Shown one piece after another: positions 16,841-25,074 of a DNA stretch of 64,000 nt. Position 1 is the first letter of the stretch. The number at the start of each line of letters is the position of its first letter. The notes below the pieces were generated by a model. That model made no database searches. It had not been told where the DNA came from and saw only the letters and a list, made by a program, of their open reading frames with translations. The DNA is from JAJDZL01 sp965220665 (GTDB lineage: Bacteria > Pseudomonadota > Gammaproteobacteria > Arenicellales > JAJDZL01). Position numbers and translations under genes: made by a program. The stretch covers positions 682,001 to 746,000 of the forward strand of contig CBDCQQ010000004.1 of NCBI GenBank assembly GCA_965220665.1, given 5' to 3'.

Positions 16841-18078
16841 AATCTACCTGTAATCGCTGCCTGGACGCATTGTTCAGTTGTCGCAAACTTTGGCTCGTAT
16901 CCGTAACCAGAAATAATGTTCACCAATTTGGCTGAGTTGGATACAAGAGTCTTCCAGCCGTTCGCTTCACTCAACTCTCTGGCATACATTTGATAAAAAC
17001 ATACGCCACTCAGCAGAATTGCACCACTGTTCTCTATTCGGGCGGTAATTCCAAATCTATCGCAGGCAGATTTGATTTCAGGCGATGTTGCAATCAACAA
17101 ATCTGTTCCCTTGTCGATTTGTTTTCCATCTAATTGTCTGGCTATTTCCTTTATTTCAAACAACGATAACTGAGGTGCAGCGAAGACGACTACATCTACG
17201 TCAATAGAGCCATCTGCCTTTGCATACATTGATCTAATGTGATCCCGGCTGATTGAAATTGGTTCCTGTCCGTCAAGGTCCGCTGCAACCGCCATGAAGT
17301 CAAGTGCTTCCGGGGTGATTTCGTCAAGGTGGAAAAGTGCAACGGAACCATGGCTTGCGAGTGCTGCACCAAAGTGCTTAAGCTGGTCTGAAGTCGGACT
17401 GTCAGCAAGTCCTTCAATGATTGGCACTTCCCAATAATCACCGGTGAATTCCCCTACAATCGCCCCGAATGCACCCCAGTCGGTGAGTGTTTTTGGATCA
17501 AAATTCAATTTAAATCGTTGTGTTGCCTGACGATTGGAATCGACGTGATAACCATAAGACGGAACGCGGCCAGTCAATGCAGCAGCCAAAGCTGCCGGTC
17601 CACCTTCAAAATTGCTTCGCGCACCAAGTACACTATTGGTATAGATGACAGCACCTGTATCACCAAACGCTACATTTTCTCCGAGTACCGGAGGTGAAAT
17701 GGTCTGGTAATTGATACATGTATCCGTCATCATAATTCCCATCGCTTCCAGTGCCGTCGTTGCGCGACGCTCGCGCACCGCAAAGTCTTCCGACTGATTG
17801 AGCCGACGGTAATTCATGAGATCCATGCCTCGAGGATCAGTGATGGTTGGTATTACAACTGACCGTTCCTCCTCACTGAAACTCGCCAGGCGCTCCAGAT
17901 GCTCAATTCCAGCCAAGCCCAGCGATTCGGTATCGCACATAATGTGTGCCTGTGTAACTTCAACGAAGCAGTCAGCCGAGAAAAATTGGCCAACTTGTAG
18001 TTGTTGCTGCATGGCCCATTGTCGAGGATAACCGTGGTTTCCCTCGAGCATTTCTTTTTCGATTCTTCTTATTTTCAT
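16837..18078 (-). CDS. Aconitase X large (catalytic, DUF521) subunit
   Basis: The 413-residue protein is the catalytic part of aconitase X. Key stretches are FFSADCFVEVTQAHIMCDTE near the N-terminus, MMTDTCINYQTISPPVLGE near residue 115 with the conserved cysteine, and FGDTGAVIYTNSVLGARSN. With the swivel subunit it should dehydrate cis-3-hydroxy-L-proline to the tautomer of pyrroline-2-carboxylate in the cytoplasm. The next metabolic step could be performed by the pyrroline-2-carboxylate reductase-like protein encoded at 18838-19854. It begins 20 bases downstream of a perfect 12-bp palindrome. The substrate is inferred from family and context. Confidence 0.87.
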   Translation of the reverse strand: MKIRRIEKEMLEGNHGYPRQWAMQQQLQVGQFFSADCFVEVTQAHIMCDTESLGLAGIEHLERLASFSEEERSVVIPTITDPRGMDLMNYRRLNQSEDFAVRERRATTALEAMGIMMTDTCINYQTISPPVLGENVAFGDTGAVIYTNSVLGARSNFEGGPAALAAALTGRVPSYGYHVDSNRQATQRFKLNFDPKTLTDWGAFGAIVGEFTGDYWEVPIIEGLADSPTSDQLKHFGAALASHGSVALFHLDEITPEALDFMAVAADLDGQEPISISRDHIRSMYAKADGSIDVDVVVFAAPQLSLFEIKEIARQLDGKQIDKGTDLLIATSPEIKSACDRFGITARIENSGAILLSGVCFYQMYARELSEANGWKTLVSNSAKLVNIISGYGYEPKFATTEQCVQAAITGRL

Positions 18079-18097
18079 CAGGATGGCGTGAGGGGTA

Positions 18098-18126
18098 CTA
18101 TCCGTAATCTATTGGATTACGGATAG
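18098..18126 (-). promoter_or_regulatory. Perfect palindrome upstream of aconitase X (operator or hairpin)
   Basis: Arms CTATCCGTAATC (18098-18109) and GATTACGGATAG (18115-18126) flank a 5-base centre, immediately before the large-subunit gene. The core CCGTAATCT recurs in the same direction at about 18150-18158, followed by ACGGG. A symmetric site plus an extra half-site suggests a dimeric repressor or activator. No T-run follows, so a terminator for orn is less likely. Confidence 0.5.
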
Positions 18127-18234
18127 ATCCTAGGGGGATGACTTATCAAACCCGTAATCTCTGTGACGGGTGTTCTCACAATCTTCAACTGAATGAAACT
18201 CAGCAAATGACCCGTTGTAGTACTTTTGCATCTA

Positions 18235-18813
18235 TCATTCGAATTCGACTGGATTGGTCAAGAAAAAATTGTCTCGATAGCGACGAAGTTCTTCAATTGA
18301 TTCCAGAATGTCATCTTTAGCACGATGCGCACTTTTCTTGATGTGCATGTCGGCAAGGTCTGGACGCCAACGTTTTGCCAATTCCTTTATCGTGCTTACA
18401 TCGAGATGTCGATAGTGTAGATAGCCAGAAAGCTCAGGCATATATCGATCCAGGAACCGTCGATCCTGACAAATCGCGTTACCGCATAGCGGAGATCGCT
18501 GCTTGGTTGCATGGCGTTTTACGAAAGCCAGCGTTTTTCGTTCCGCTTCCTTTTCATCAACCGTTGACTCTCTGACGAGTTCGATTAATCCACTCTCACG
18601 ATGCGTCGTCTGGTTCCAGTCATCCATCGCTGCGAGTCTCTCATCGCTTTGATGAACTACGATCTCTGGTCCTTCTGCGACTACCTCTAGGTGAATGTTG
18701 GTAACAATTGTCGCAATTTCAATAATTCGGTCATTTTCTGGTGACAATCCAGTCATTTCGAGGTCAATCCAAACCAAATTGGATTTTTTCCTCACTAAGT
18801 GATCTTTGGTCAC
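18235..18813 (-). CDS. orn: Oligoribonuclease
   Basis: The 192-residue protein is a DEDDh 3'-5' exonuclease matching oligoribonuclease along its length. NLVWIDLEMTGLSPENDRII holds the first D and E, VVHQSDERLAAMDDWN and SPLCGNAICQDRRFLDRYMP follow, and SAHRAKDDILESIEELRRY holds the last catalytic H and D. Orn degrades di-nucleotides and short RNA and finishes c-di-GMP turnover (pGpG). It is usually essential in gammaproteobacteria. Here it is wedged between the aconitase X genes and a metabolic reductase, all on the minus strand, 24 bases after the latter. No functional link is obvious. Confidence 0.95.
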   Translation of the reverse strand: MTKDHLVRKKSNLVWIDLEMTGLSPENDRIIEIATIVTNIHLEVVAEGPEIVVHQSDERLAAMDDWNQTTHRESGLIELVRESTVDEKEAERKTLAFVKRHATKQRSPLCGNAICQDRRFLDRYMPELSGYLHYRHLDVSTIKELAKRWRPDLADMHIKKSAHRAKDDILESIEELRRYRDNFFLTNPVEFE

Positions 18814-18837
18814 AAATTTTTCCTAGTTCATTTCCGA

Positions 18838-19854
18838 TTACATGTCGCGTGGTGCTTTGTAATACACCAATTCAGTACCAATCCCGCGTTCGCGAGCTTT
18901 TTCGACTGCCAGCATACCCAACATAATGTCACTGATTGCGAAACCTTTATGCCAAAAGAGACTTCTTTCAGTTTCAGATTCCCTGCCGGGCTTAAGGCCT
19001 GCAGCAATTTCTCCGATATCGCAGTATACGTGTTCGTCTCTCAATTCTCCTCTCTGGCAAAGGTCCGCAAACTGTCCATAAGGAGAAATTTTGCACTGAT
19101 TCCAGTCATCAACAACAAACTTGTCGACAGTGAATGGAAGTGACGGTGCAACTGACAGCACAGCTCCATAGGCCTGCAGATGCGCTCCAGGCTTAACATC
19201 GGAATCGGCAACTAATACTTGATGTTCGAGTAATCTAGATGCGTCAATAATGATGTCAGCATCCTTCACCGTATCTTTACAGTTGTCCATTACTTTGATT
19301 TCTTTGTTCAATTCCGCTGAAAGTGTCTCGGCAAACCTTTCTCTCGATTCTGGACGTCTACTAGTAACACGAATTTCCTCAAAATCAAATAACTTGTCCA
19401 GCATCCGGACGTTGTACCACGAAGTTCCGCGTGCACCGATATGTCCCAACACCTTAGAGTCATTGCTGGCCAGATATTTGGCACCCAGAGCGGTGACAGC
19501 ACCTGTCCTCATCCAAGTGTTGACGGTACCATCGACGATTGCTATTGGCACCCCGGTCTTCGGATCATACAGTGTAACCAATGCTAATTCAGACGGTAAA
19601 TTATGCTGATAGTTATCGTGAAAATCGCCAATAATTTTGACTCCTGCGGCATTAACCGGTTCAACATATCCCTTGAGGATGTTGAACAGCTTATTGGGAA
19701 AGTCCAAAACAAGATGGCTCTTGGAAGGCATGATGACCTTTTGTTGGCCATGGGCGATCAAACCTTTCTCAATCGCATCCAACGCATCGTCAATACCAAT
19801 ATTCAAGGCGTCGATGTCGTCTTTCGACAGGAATAAAATTTTTATGTCACTCAT
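18838..19854 (-). CDS. Ornithine cyclodeaminase/mu-crystallin family protein, likely pyrroline-2-carboxylate reductase
   Basis: The 338-residue protein belongs to the OCD/mu-crystallin family: KSHLVLDFPNKLFNILKGY, IVDGTVNTWMRTGAVTALGA (about residues 117-136) and a Rossmann-type GHIGARGTSWYNVRML at about 148-163. The usual GxGxQA turn is changed to GARGTSW. Bacterial members reduce delta1-pyrroline-2-carboxylate to L-proline in cis-3-hydroxyproline catabolism, a pathway whose first enzyme is aconitase X. That enzyme is encoded just downstream. Ornithine cyclodeaminase or alanine dehydrogenase activity remains possible. The gene is transcribed divergently from a class III aminotransferase. Confidence 0.82.
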   Translation of the reverse strand: MSDIKILFLSKDDIDALNIGIDDALDAIEKGLIAHGQQKVIMPSKSHLVLDFPNKLFNILKGYVEPVNAAGVKIIGDFHDNYQHNLPSELALVTLYDPKTGVPIAIVDGTVNTWMRTGAVTALGAKYLASNDSKVLGHIGARGTSWYNVRMLDKLFDFEEIRVTSRRPESRERFAETLSAELNKEIKVMDNCKDTVKDADIIIDASRLLEHQVLVADSDVKPGAHLQAYGAVLSVAPSLPFTVDKFVVDDWNQCKISPYGQFADLCQRGELRDEHVYCDIGEIAAGLKPGRESETERSLFWHKGFAISDIMLGMLAVEKARERGIGTELVYYKAPRDM

Positions 19855-20220
19855 GAGTCTCTATATATTGAATTCAGATTATTCGTACAGTTTGAACTGG
19901 CTTAAACTCCCGAATATTATGTGTTATTGAGCATTACTCTAGAACAGTTTCAAGTCGTGTCAGGCTCGTGAAGTTACGTCGGTTAGGGATAGGCCGACGA
20001 GCTGAAAACGTAAAGCTGAATGTGTTGGCAATATTGCCCTGCTGGATACAAGTCACGTGATCTCATGGTGAATCTTGAAAGCCAATATCGAACCCATGAT
20101 CAATTCGCAAGCCATGCTATTCAATATAATTCCAGTCAGTTAATACCTTGATCCGTTCGACAAAAGTTCAAGGTAAGAAACCATACCGCCAATCATAAAA
20201 TCAATTCAGAAATTACCATC
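19855..20220. other. Divergent promoter region
   Basis: This 366-base gap separates the leftward reductase-orn genes from the rightward aminotransferase and must hold promoters for both. An inverted repeat CGTCGG/CCGACG with an 11-base spacer lies at 19977-19999. No coding sequence was recognised. Confidence 0.5.
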
Positions 20221-21567
20221 ATGACAAACATCATCCACCGTCATCCAATACATACACCTCCAACAGCCATCCGGGGTGAAGGCGTTTATGTTTACGATGA
20301 GAATAATCGTCAATATCTGGATGCCTGTGGTGGCGCAGCCGTATCCTGTCTTGGTTATAACCATCCCGCTCCTGTAGAGGCCATTCGAAAACAGGCTGCT
20401 GAACTTGCTTATATCCATTCGGAATTTTTCACGTCGTTTACTGCTGAATCACTGGCTGAAAAGCTGGCTGATCTGGCACCTGCACCACTGGATCATGTTG
20501 TATTTCTATCCGGTGGTTCTGAAGCAATGGAGACAGCCTTCAAACTTGCTCGACAGTATTTTGTTGAGACGGGAGAAGCCAGTAGAAAAATCTTGATTTC
20601 ACGTCGCCAGAGTTTTCACGGTAACTCACTTGGAGCACTATCTGTAGGCAGCCACGTAGCGCGTCGCAAACCATATTTGCCTATGCTCCACTCTGATCAT
20701 CACACAATCGCCCCATGCTTTCCCTACCGGGAGCAGCGGGAGAATGAGTCCACGCATGAGTATGGCATTAGAGTTGCAAATGAACTTGAAGAGAAAATTC
20801 TTGAACTTGGCGCTGACAATGTTATTGGATTCGTCGCCGAAACAGTGGGTGGCGCTACCGCTGGCGTACTTCCACCGGTGCCGGGGTACCTAAAGCGTAT
20901 CCGGGAAATTTGCGATCAGTATGGCATTTTGCTGATTCTTGATGAAGTGATGTGCGGTTCGGGACGGACCGGTACGTTTTTCAGTTTCACGCAAGACGAC
21001 ATCGTCCCCGATATGGTGATACTGGCCAAAGGATTGGGAGCAGGTTACCAACCAATCGCCGCTACGGTCGTCTCTCAGTCAATCTACCAAGCGGTCCATA
21101 GTGGCAGTGGTGCACTTATGCAAAGTCACACCTACATGGGACACGCCATCGCCTGTGCCGCTTCACTTGCTGTAGTGAACACAATTGAGTCAGAAAATCT
21201 GTTGGAAAACGTCCGAATCCAAGGCAAGAACCTGATTGCGAAACTGAGATCGGAACTTGGTTCCCATTCAAACGTCGGTGACATTAGAGGACGAGGACTC
21301 TTTATCGGAATAGAATTTGTCTCAGATAAGACAAGCAAGGAGCCACTTGATCCAAATTTTCTCTTTCATTCCGTCCTGAAACGGAACGCAGAACGCAACG
21401 GACTTATGTGCTATACGGGAGGAGGAAGCATAGATGGCGTACGCGGAAATCACGTCATGTTAGCACCGGCGTTCATCATCAATGAAACCATAGTTGATGA
21501 AATCGTCGAAAAAATGAGCCAGTCGATTGACGACAGTATGGCCGAAATCACTGCTGCTGCAGCTTAA
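20221..21567 (+). CDS. Class III PLP-dependent aminotransferase
   Basis: The 448-residue protein is a fold-type I class III (omega) aminotransferase. GEGVYVYDENNRQYLDACGG starts the fold, LSGGSEAMETAFKLARQYF binds PLP phosphate, and ILILDEVMCGSGRTGTFF holds the PLP-pairing aspartate. The PLP lysine is in ILAKGLGAGYQPIAA. It moves an amino group from an omega-amino acid or polyamine-type donor to an oxo acid. It is divergent from the reductase gene and ends tail-to-tail with the hydroxylase gene, sharing 4 bases. The substrate cannot be assigned. A second class III enzyme at 40.3 kb is a different, broken gene. Confidence 0.88.
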   Translation: MTNIIHRHPIHTPPTAIRGEGVYVYDENNRQYLDACGGAAVSCLGYNHPAPVEAIRKQAAELAYIHSEFFTSFTAESLAEKLADLAPAPLDHVVFLSGGSEAMETAFKLARQYFVETGEASRKILISRRQSFHGNSLGALSVGSHVARRKPYLPMLHSDHHTIAPCFPYREQRENESTHEYGIRVANELEEKILELGADNVIGFVAETVGGATAGVLPPVPGYLKRIREICDQYGILLILDEVMCGSGRTGTFFSFTQDDIVPDMVILAKGLGAGYQPIAATVVSQSIYQAVHSGSGALMQSHTYMGHAIACAASLAVVNTIESENLLENVRIQGKNLIAKLRSELGSHSNVGDIRGRGLFIGIEFVSDKTSKEPLDPNFLFHSVLKRNAERNGLMCYTGGGSIDGVRGNHVMLAPAFIINETIVDEIVEKMSQSIDDSMAEITAAAA

Positions 21568-22358
21568 GTTTCGATTTTTCTGAACGGCTGGGTGATTAAC
21601 CGATCCAGCCGATTTTCAATTTCATCACGATAAATCGGTAAGCCAATCGTCATGCCTAGATGCCCCTCTTCTGGCTGGGCTCGATAAGTTCCGAAGACTC
21701 GATCCCAGACCGACAGATTAAATCCAAAGTTACTGTCAGTCTCGTTTCTAATAATTGAATGATGTACCCGGTGCATATCAGGGGTTACAATCACAGATCT
21801 TAGTACCTGATCCAAGGCATGCGGCATCTTGACGTTGCCATGATTGAACATGGAAGTGGCATTCAGCAATATCTCGAATAAGACGATGGCGAGTGCTGGC
21901 GCACCAATGACCGCGACCACAGCGAATTTAATGATCATCGAGATAACTATCTCGACTGGATGAAACCTCACACCCGTTGTGACATCACAATCTAGATCAG
22001 TATGATGCATCCTGTGAAATCGCCAGAAGAAATCAATTTTGTGGAACCAGTAATGCTGAGCATAGATGGCAAGATCCAGCAGTAAAACTCCAGTCAGAAT
22101 CGAAAGCCAAACTGGAAGACTCAGCCAATTCAGCAATCCAATTCCTCGACTTTCAAGAATGATCGCAAATGCTGCGACAGTCATCGGAATCAGAATTCGA
22201 ACGACAAGCGTGTTGATTACGGAAAGCGTCAAGTGATTAAGCCATCTCGCGCTTCTCGACAGCTGCCACTGGCGCCTCGGACTGATCGTTTCCCAAAGAG
22301 CCATTGTCAGCAGCAGTACAAAAAACATACCCAATCGCCAATAAATCTCGTTTTCCAT
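21564..22358 (-). CDS. Sterol desaturase/fatty acid hydroxylase superfamily membrane protein
   Basis: The 264-residue integral membrane protein carries the di-iron histidine pattern of this superfamily: HYWFHKIDFFWRFHRMHH at about residues 120-137, giving HxxxH and HxxHH, and MHRVHHS near residue 200. Four or more hydrophobic segments flank these motifs. Members hydroxylate or desaturate lipids at the inner membrane using O2. The substrate is unknown. Its start lies 14 bases after the stop of the molybdopterin nucleotidyltransferase gene, so it may be the last gene of the cox-like operon, although a functional link is not evident. Confidence 0.87.
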   Translation of the reverse strand: MENEIYWRLGMFFVLLLTMALWETISPRRQWQLSRSARWLNHLTLSVINTLVVRILIPMTVAAFAIILESRGIGLLNWLSLPVWLSILTGVLLLDLAIYAQHYWFHKIDFFWRFHRMHHTDLDCDVTTGVRFHPVEIVISMIIKFAVVAVIGAPALAIVLFEILLNATSMFNHGNVKMPHALDQVLRSVIVTPDMHRVHHSIIRNETDSNFGFNLSVWDRVFGTYRAQPEEGHLGMTIGLPIYRDEIENRLDRLITQPFRKIET

Positions 22359-22372
22359 CGCCGAAATTCCCG

Positions 22373-24034
22373 TTAGGAGGGCTCCTCTACCGCAACACCC
22401 GAATCTTCTTTTGCTTGTTTGACACCAAACTTGGCGTATGCTTCCGGTGTATCAAAATCTGTTAGGACGCCGATATCACGCATTTCTACCTCGACCACAC
22501 AATTTTCGTACTCACCAATGATGTGCTTGGCGCCGACATCCCCCTGAATTTCCATTATCTGCTGAAAATAGAATTTTCCCCATAATACCGGGTTGCCACG
22601 CTTGCCGCGAAAAGTTGGCACACAGATTGATTGCTGATTGACCGGATCGAATGCGGCAATCAGTGCATTGACATTGGCACTTCCAACAAACGGCATGTCT
22701 CCCAAACAAATCAACGCTGCGGTAGTTTTCTTTGGTAGTTGCGCCAGAGCTGTCCGAAGTGAAGTGCTAAGACCTTTTGCATATTCGCTGTTGTGTATGA
22801 ACGTAACCGATGCATCCTGCAGTTCTTCTCGCACTCGCGCTCGATCATGACCGGTCACCACAAAAACCCTCTCGACTGCTGAATCTGTCAGGTTAGCTAC
22901 CACCTGCTGAATCATGCTGTGCTCTCCCAGCTTGAGAAACAGTTTGTTCTGCTCTCCCATACGTGTCGATTGGCCGGCTGCCAATACGATAGCGGCGACA
23001 TTCATTTCGCCTGACAACTCAGAAGATTCGACAAATGTACGTCGTACCGGCCGTTTGGGTGGTTCAGGAATAATCCCACCAATACCCATATGCATGATAT
23101 CTTCCGGCAATACTTCGAGCCCGGCTGCTAGTCGTTCAAACACGAAATCAAATCCATTCCGTTTCGGTGACCGTACACATCCGGGTAATCCCAAAACATC
23201 GATTTTTCTGTACTTTGCTGTCAGCAGCAGGTTTCCGGGGTCGACTGGCATCCCTAGATGTTCAATTCGACCACCCGCATTAACAATCGCCTTCGGAATG
23301 ACATCCTCCCGATCCTGAATCGCCGAAGCGCCAAGCAGAAGTATGAGATCCAAATTTTTCTTGCCGTACTCAACAATCAGTTTAGAGACCGCATCTTCAT
23401 GATGTTCACAAACATCGTATTCCGTGATCTCAGATTCAACAAGCTCCGCCCTGCTCTCAAGCATTGATTTACCCTTATCAAGCAACTTCGGTGCAAACCA
23501 GTCAGTCTGTGTCTGAATTAATCCTATCGATAGTGGTTGAAACTTGAATACAGTGATTGGAGGCACTCCGAAGCTTGCCTCAGTAATGCATTCATTGAGC
23601 AGTTTGCGATCAACTGCATACGGAATGATCTTGACAGAAACGACCAGCCTGCCAGCATATACCGTGCTGTAATTTGGAAGAGTTGCAACAGTGAACGCCT
23701 CATCAACTGAATTGATCGCATGTATGCGGTCAGAACGCAGTTGCAGCAGACCACGATGTTTTGCATAGAGATTACAACGTCCGGTGGCAGCTGATCGGAC
23801 TTCGAGTCCATCACCACAAATCACCCGTGCGATAGCCTCTGCAGCAGCATCTTCACTGACATCACCGTCTTCTAACCGAGCCACAACTATGCTGTCAAAA
23901 TTCTGACTCAACAGCACTTCGATATCGAAACGAGTGAGTTCTCGACCTTTCTTCCATTTCTTACCCAGCACCGTAAGTGGAGCCCCAAGAATTGTGCCGA
24001 CACCTTCAGCAGTTGGAATTCGCCCAAACTTCAT
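22373..24034 (-). CDS. Molybdopterin-binding/nucleotidyltransferase fusion protein (MoCF + MocA-like)
   Basis: This 553-residue protein fuses two parts. Residues about 1-330 look like the molybdopterin-binding MoCF-type region (AKHRGLLQLRSDRIHAINS, LDLILLLGASAIQDREDVIP, GGRIEHLGMPVDPGNLLL). Residues about 340-540 form a MobA/MocA-like nucleotidyltransferase with LAAGQSTRMGEQNKLFLKLG and ALICLGDMPFVGSANV. It should transfer CMP to the molybdenum cofactor, as required by xanthine oxidase-family enzymes such as the CoxLMS complex encoded upstream. It overlaps the XdhC-type gene by 4 bases. Position and architecture agree well with a maturation role. Confidence 0.88.
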   Translation of the reverse strand: MKFGRIPTAEGVGTILGAPLTVLGKKWKKGRELTRFDIEVLLSQNFDSIVVARLEDGDVSEDAAAEAIARVICGDGLEVRSAATGRCNLYAKHRGLLQLRSDRIHAINSVDEAFTVATLPNYSTVYAGRLVVSVKIIPYAVDRKLLNECITEASFGVPPITVFKFQPLSIGLIQTQTDWFAPKLLDKGKSMLESRAELVESEITEYDVCEHHEDAVSKLIVEYGKKNLDLILLLGASAIQDREDVIPKAIVNAGGRIEHLGMPVDPGNLLLTAKYRKIDVLGLPGCVRSPKRNGFDFVFERLAAGLEVLPEDIMHMGIGGIIPEPPKRPVRRTFVESSELSGEMNVAAIVLAAGQSTRMGEQNKLFLKLGEHSMIQQVVANLTDSAVERVFVVTGHDRARVREELQDASVTFIHNSEYAKGLSTSLRTALAQLPKKTTAALICLGDMPFVGSANVNALIAAFDPVNQQSICVPTFRGKRGNPVLWGKFYFQQIMEIQGDVGAKHIIGEYENCVVEVEMRDIGVLTDFDTPEAYAKFGVKQAKEDSGVAVEEPS

Positions 24035-24720
24035 CGATTCACTCTCATTCTAAGTGCTGATGTAATCTCACCCATTATGGAGAGTGCGATCTCAGCGGGT
24101 GAAGTTGCGCCGATATCCAAGCCAATTGGCGCATGAATCCGTTCAAGTTTTTCCTCAGAAACACCAGCTTCGCTTAGACGTTCGCAGCGCGCATGATGAG
24201 TTCTGCGACTGCCTAGAGCACCGATGTAAAACACATCTGAATTCAGTGCCTTGATCAATGCCGGTTCATCAAGTTTGGGATCATGCGTCAAGGTTACCAC
24301 TGCAGTTCTCGAATTCAGTCCAAGAACGGTCAAAGCCTTGTCTGGCCACTCAGTTCTGACAACTACTCCAGGAAACCGATCATTCGACGCAAATGCTTTT
24401 CTTGGGTCGATCAAGGTCACCACGTAACCGCAGGACTGAGCCATTGGAATAAGTGTCTGTGCAATGTGGACCGCACCAACAATTAACAGCTTTAAGGGCT
24501 GATTGATGACCTGAATAAAATGTCGCTTTCCTTCAAATTCTACCACCCGGCTGCGGTCCGTTCGAAACCCATCCCGGACTGCGCCTCCCAATGGCCCATC
24601 TGTTTCTGCAGCCTCTGGGAAGAAAACCAGTTGAGAATGATCTTCAAGTGAGGTTACAAGCACAGCTGCCTGTCCCTGCTCCCTTGCCTGAACAAGTGTT
24701 TTGAGTGTTGATGTCTTCAC
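24031..24720 (-). CDS. xdhC: XdhC/CoxF-type maturation protein, Rossmann part
   Basis: The 229-residue protein contains the C-terminal XdhC Rossmann domain: LLIVGAVHIAQTLIPMAQSC near residue 90, then FPGVVVRTEWPDKAL, VTLTHDPKLDEPAL and YIGALGSRRTHHARCERL. XdhC proteins bind molybdenum cofactor and help insert the sulfurated cofactor into xanthine oxidase-family enzymes. The start is GTG at 24720, sharing one base with the stop of the preceding gene. In many bacteria this domain is joined to the XdhC/CoxI N-terminal domain. Here that domain is encoded by the separate 117-residue gene immediately upstream. Confidence 0.87.
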   Translation of the reverse strand: MKTSTLKTLVQAREQGQAAVLVTSLEDHSQLVFFPEAAETDGPLGGAVRDGFRTDRSRVVEFEGKRHFIQVINQPLKLLIVGAVHIAQTLIPMAQSCGYVVTLIDPRKAFASNDRFPGVVVRTEWPDKALTVLGLNSRTAVVTLTHDPKLDEPALIKALNSDVFYIGALGSRRTHHARCERLSEAGVSEEKLERIHAPIGLDIGATSPAEIALSIMGEITSALRMRVNR

Positions 24721-25073
24721 TACTGCTCGGAGTCTGATTTATCGCCCCACAAAGGTTCAACATAGACTTCAATCTGACCGCCACATGCTAAGCCCACTTC
24801 CCAGGCTTGTTCATTACTTACACCATAGGACAAAAGTCGTGGTAAGCCCGTATCTATCACATCTATCGCCTCTTCAATCACAGCTGTTTCAACGCAACCT
24901 CCGGATACCGAACCTTCAAACTTTCGCTCTTCGTTGACTACTAACTGACTGCCGGTTGGCCGTGGTGACGAGCCCCATGTTGAAATAACCGTTGCTATCG
25001 CGACATTTAGTCCCTGTTCATACCAACCGAGTGCAGTTTCCAATGTCGAATGTTTTTCGTCCTTATTCAGCAT
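24720..25073 (-). CDS. coxI: XdhC/CoxI N-terminal domain protein
   Basis: The 117-residue protein consists only of the XdhC_CoxI domain: VISTWGSSPRPTGSQLVVNE at about residues 28-47, GSVSGGCVETAVIEEA and VGLACGGQIEVYVEPL. In CoxI/XdhC the cysteines of GGC and ACGG are thought to take part in cofactor sulfuration. It starts 1 base beyond the coxE stop codon and its TAG overlaps the GTG of the next gene by one base, so coxE, this gene and xdhC are one translational unit. The split arrangement resembles the coxF/coxI split of CO dehydrogenase clusters. Confidence 0.87.
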   Translation of the reverse strand: MLNKDEKHSTLETALGWYEQGLNVAIATVISTWGSSPRPTGSQLVVNEERKFEGSVSGGCVETAVIEEAIDVIDTGLPRLLSYGVSNEQAWEVGLACGGQIEVYVEPLWGDKSDSEQ

Positions 25074-25074
25074 G

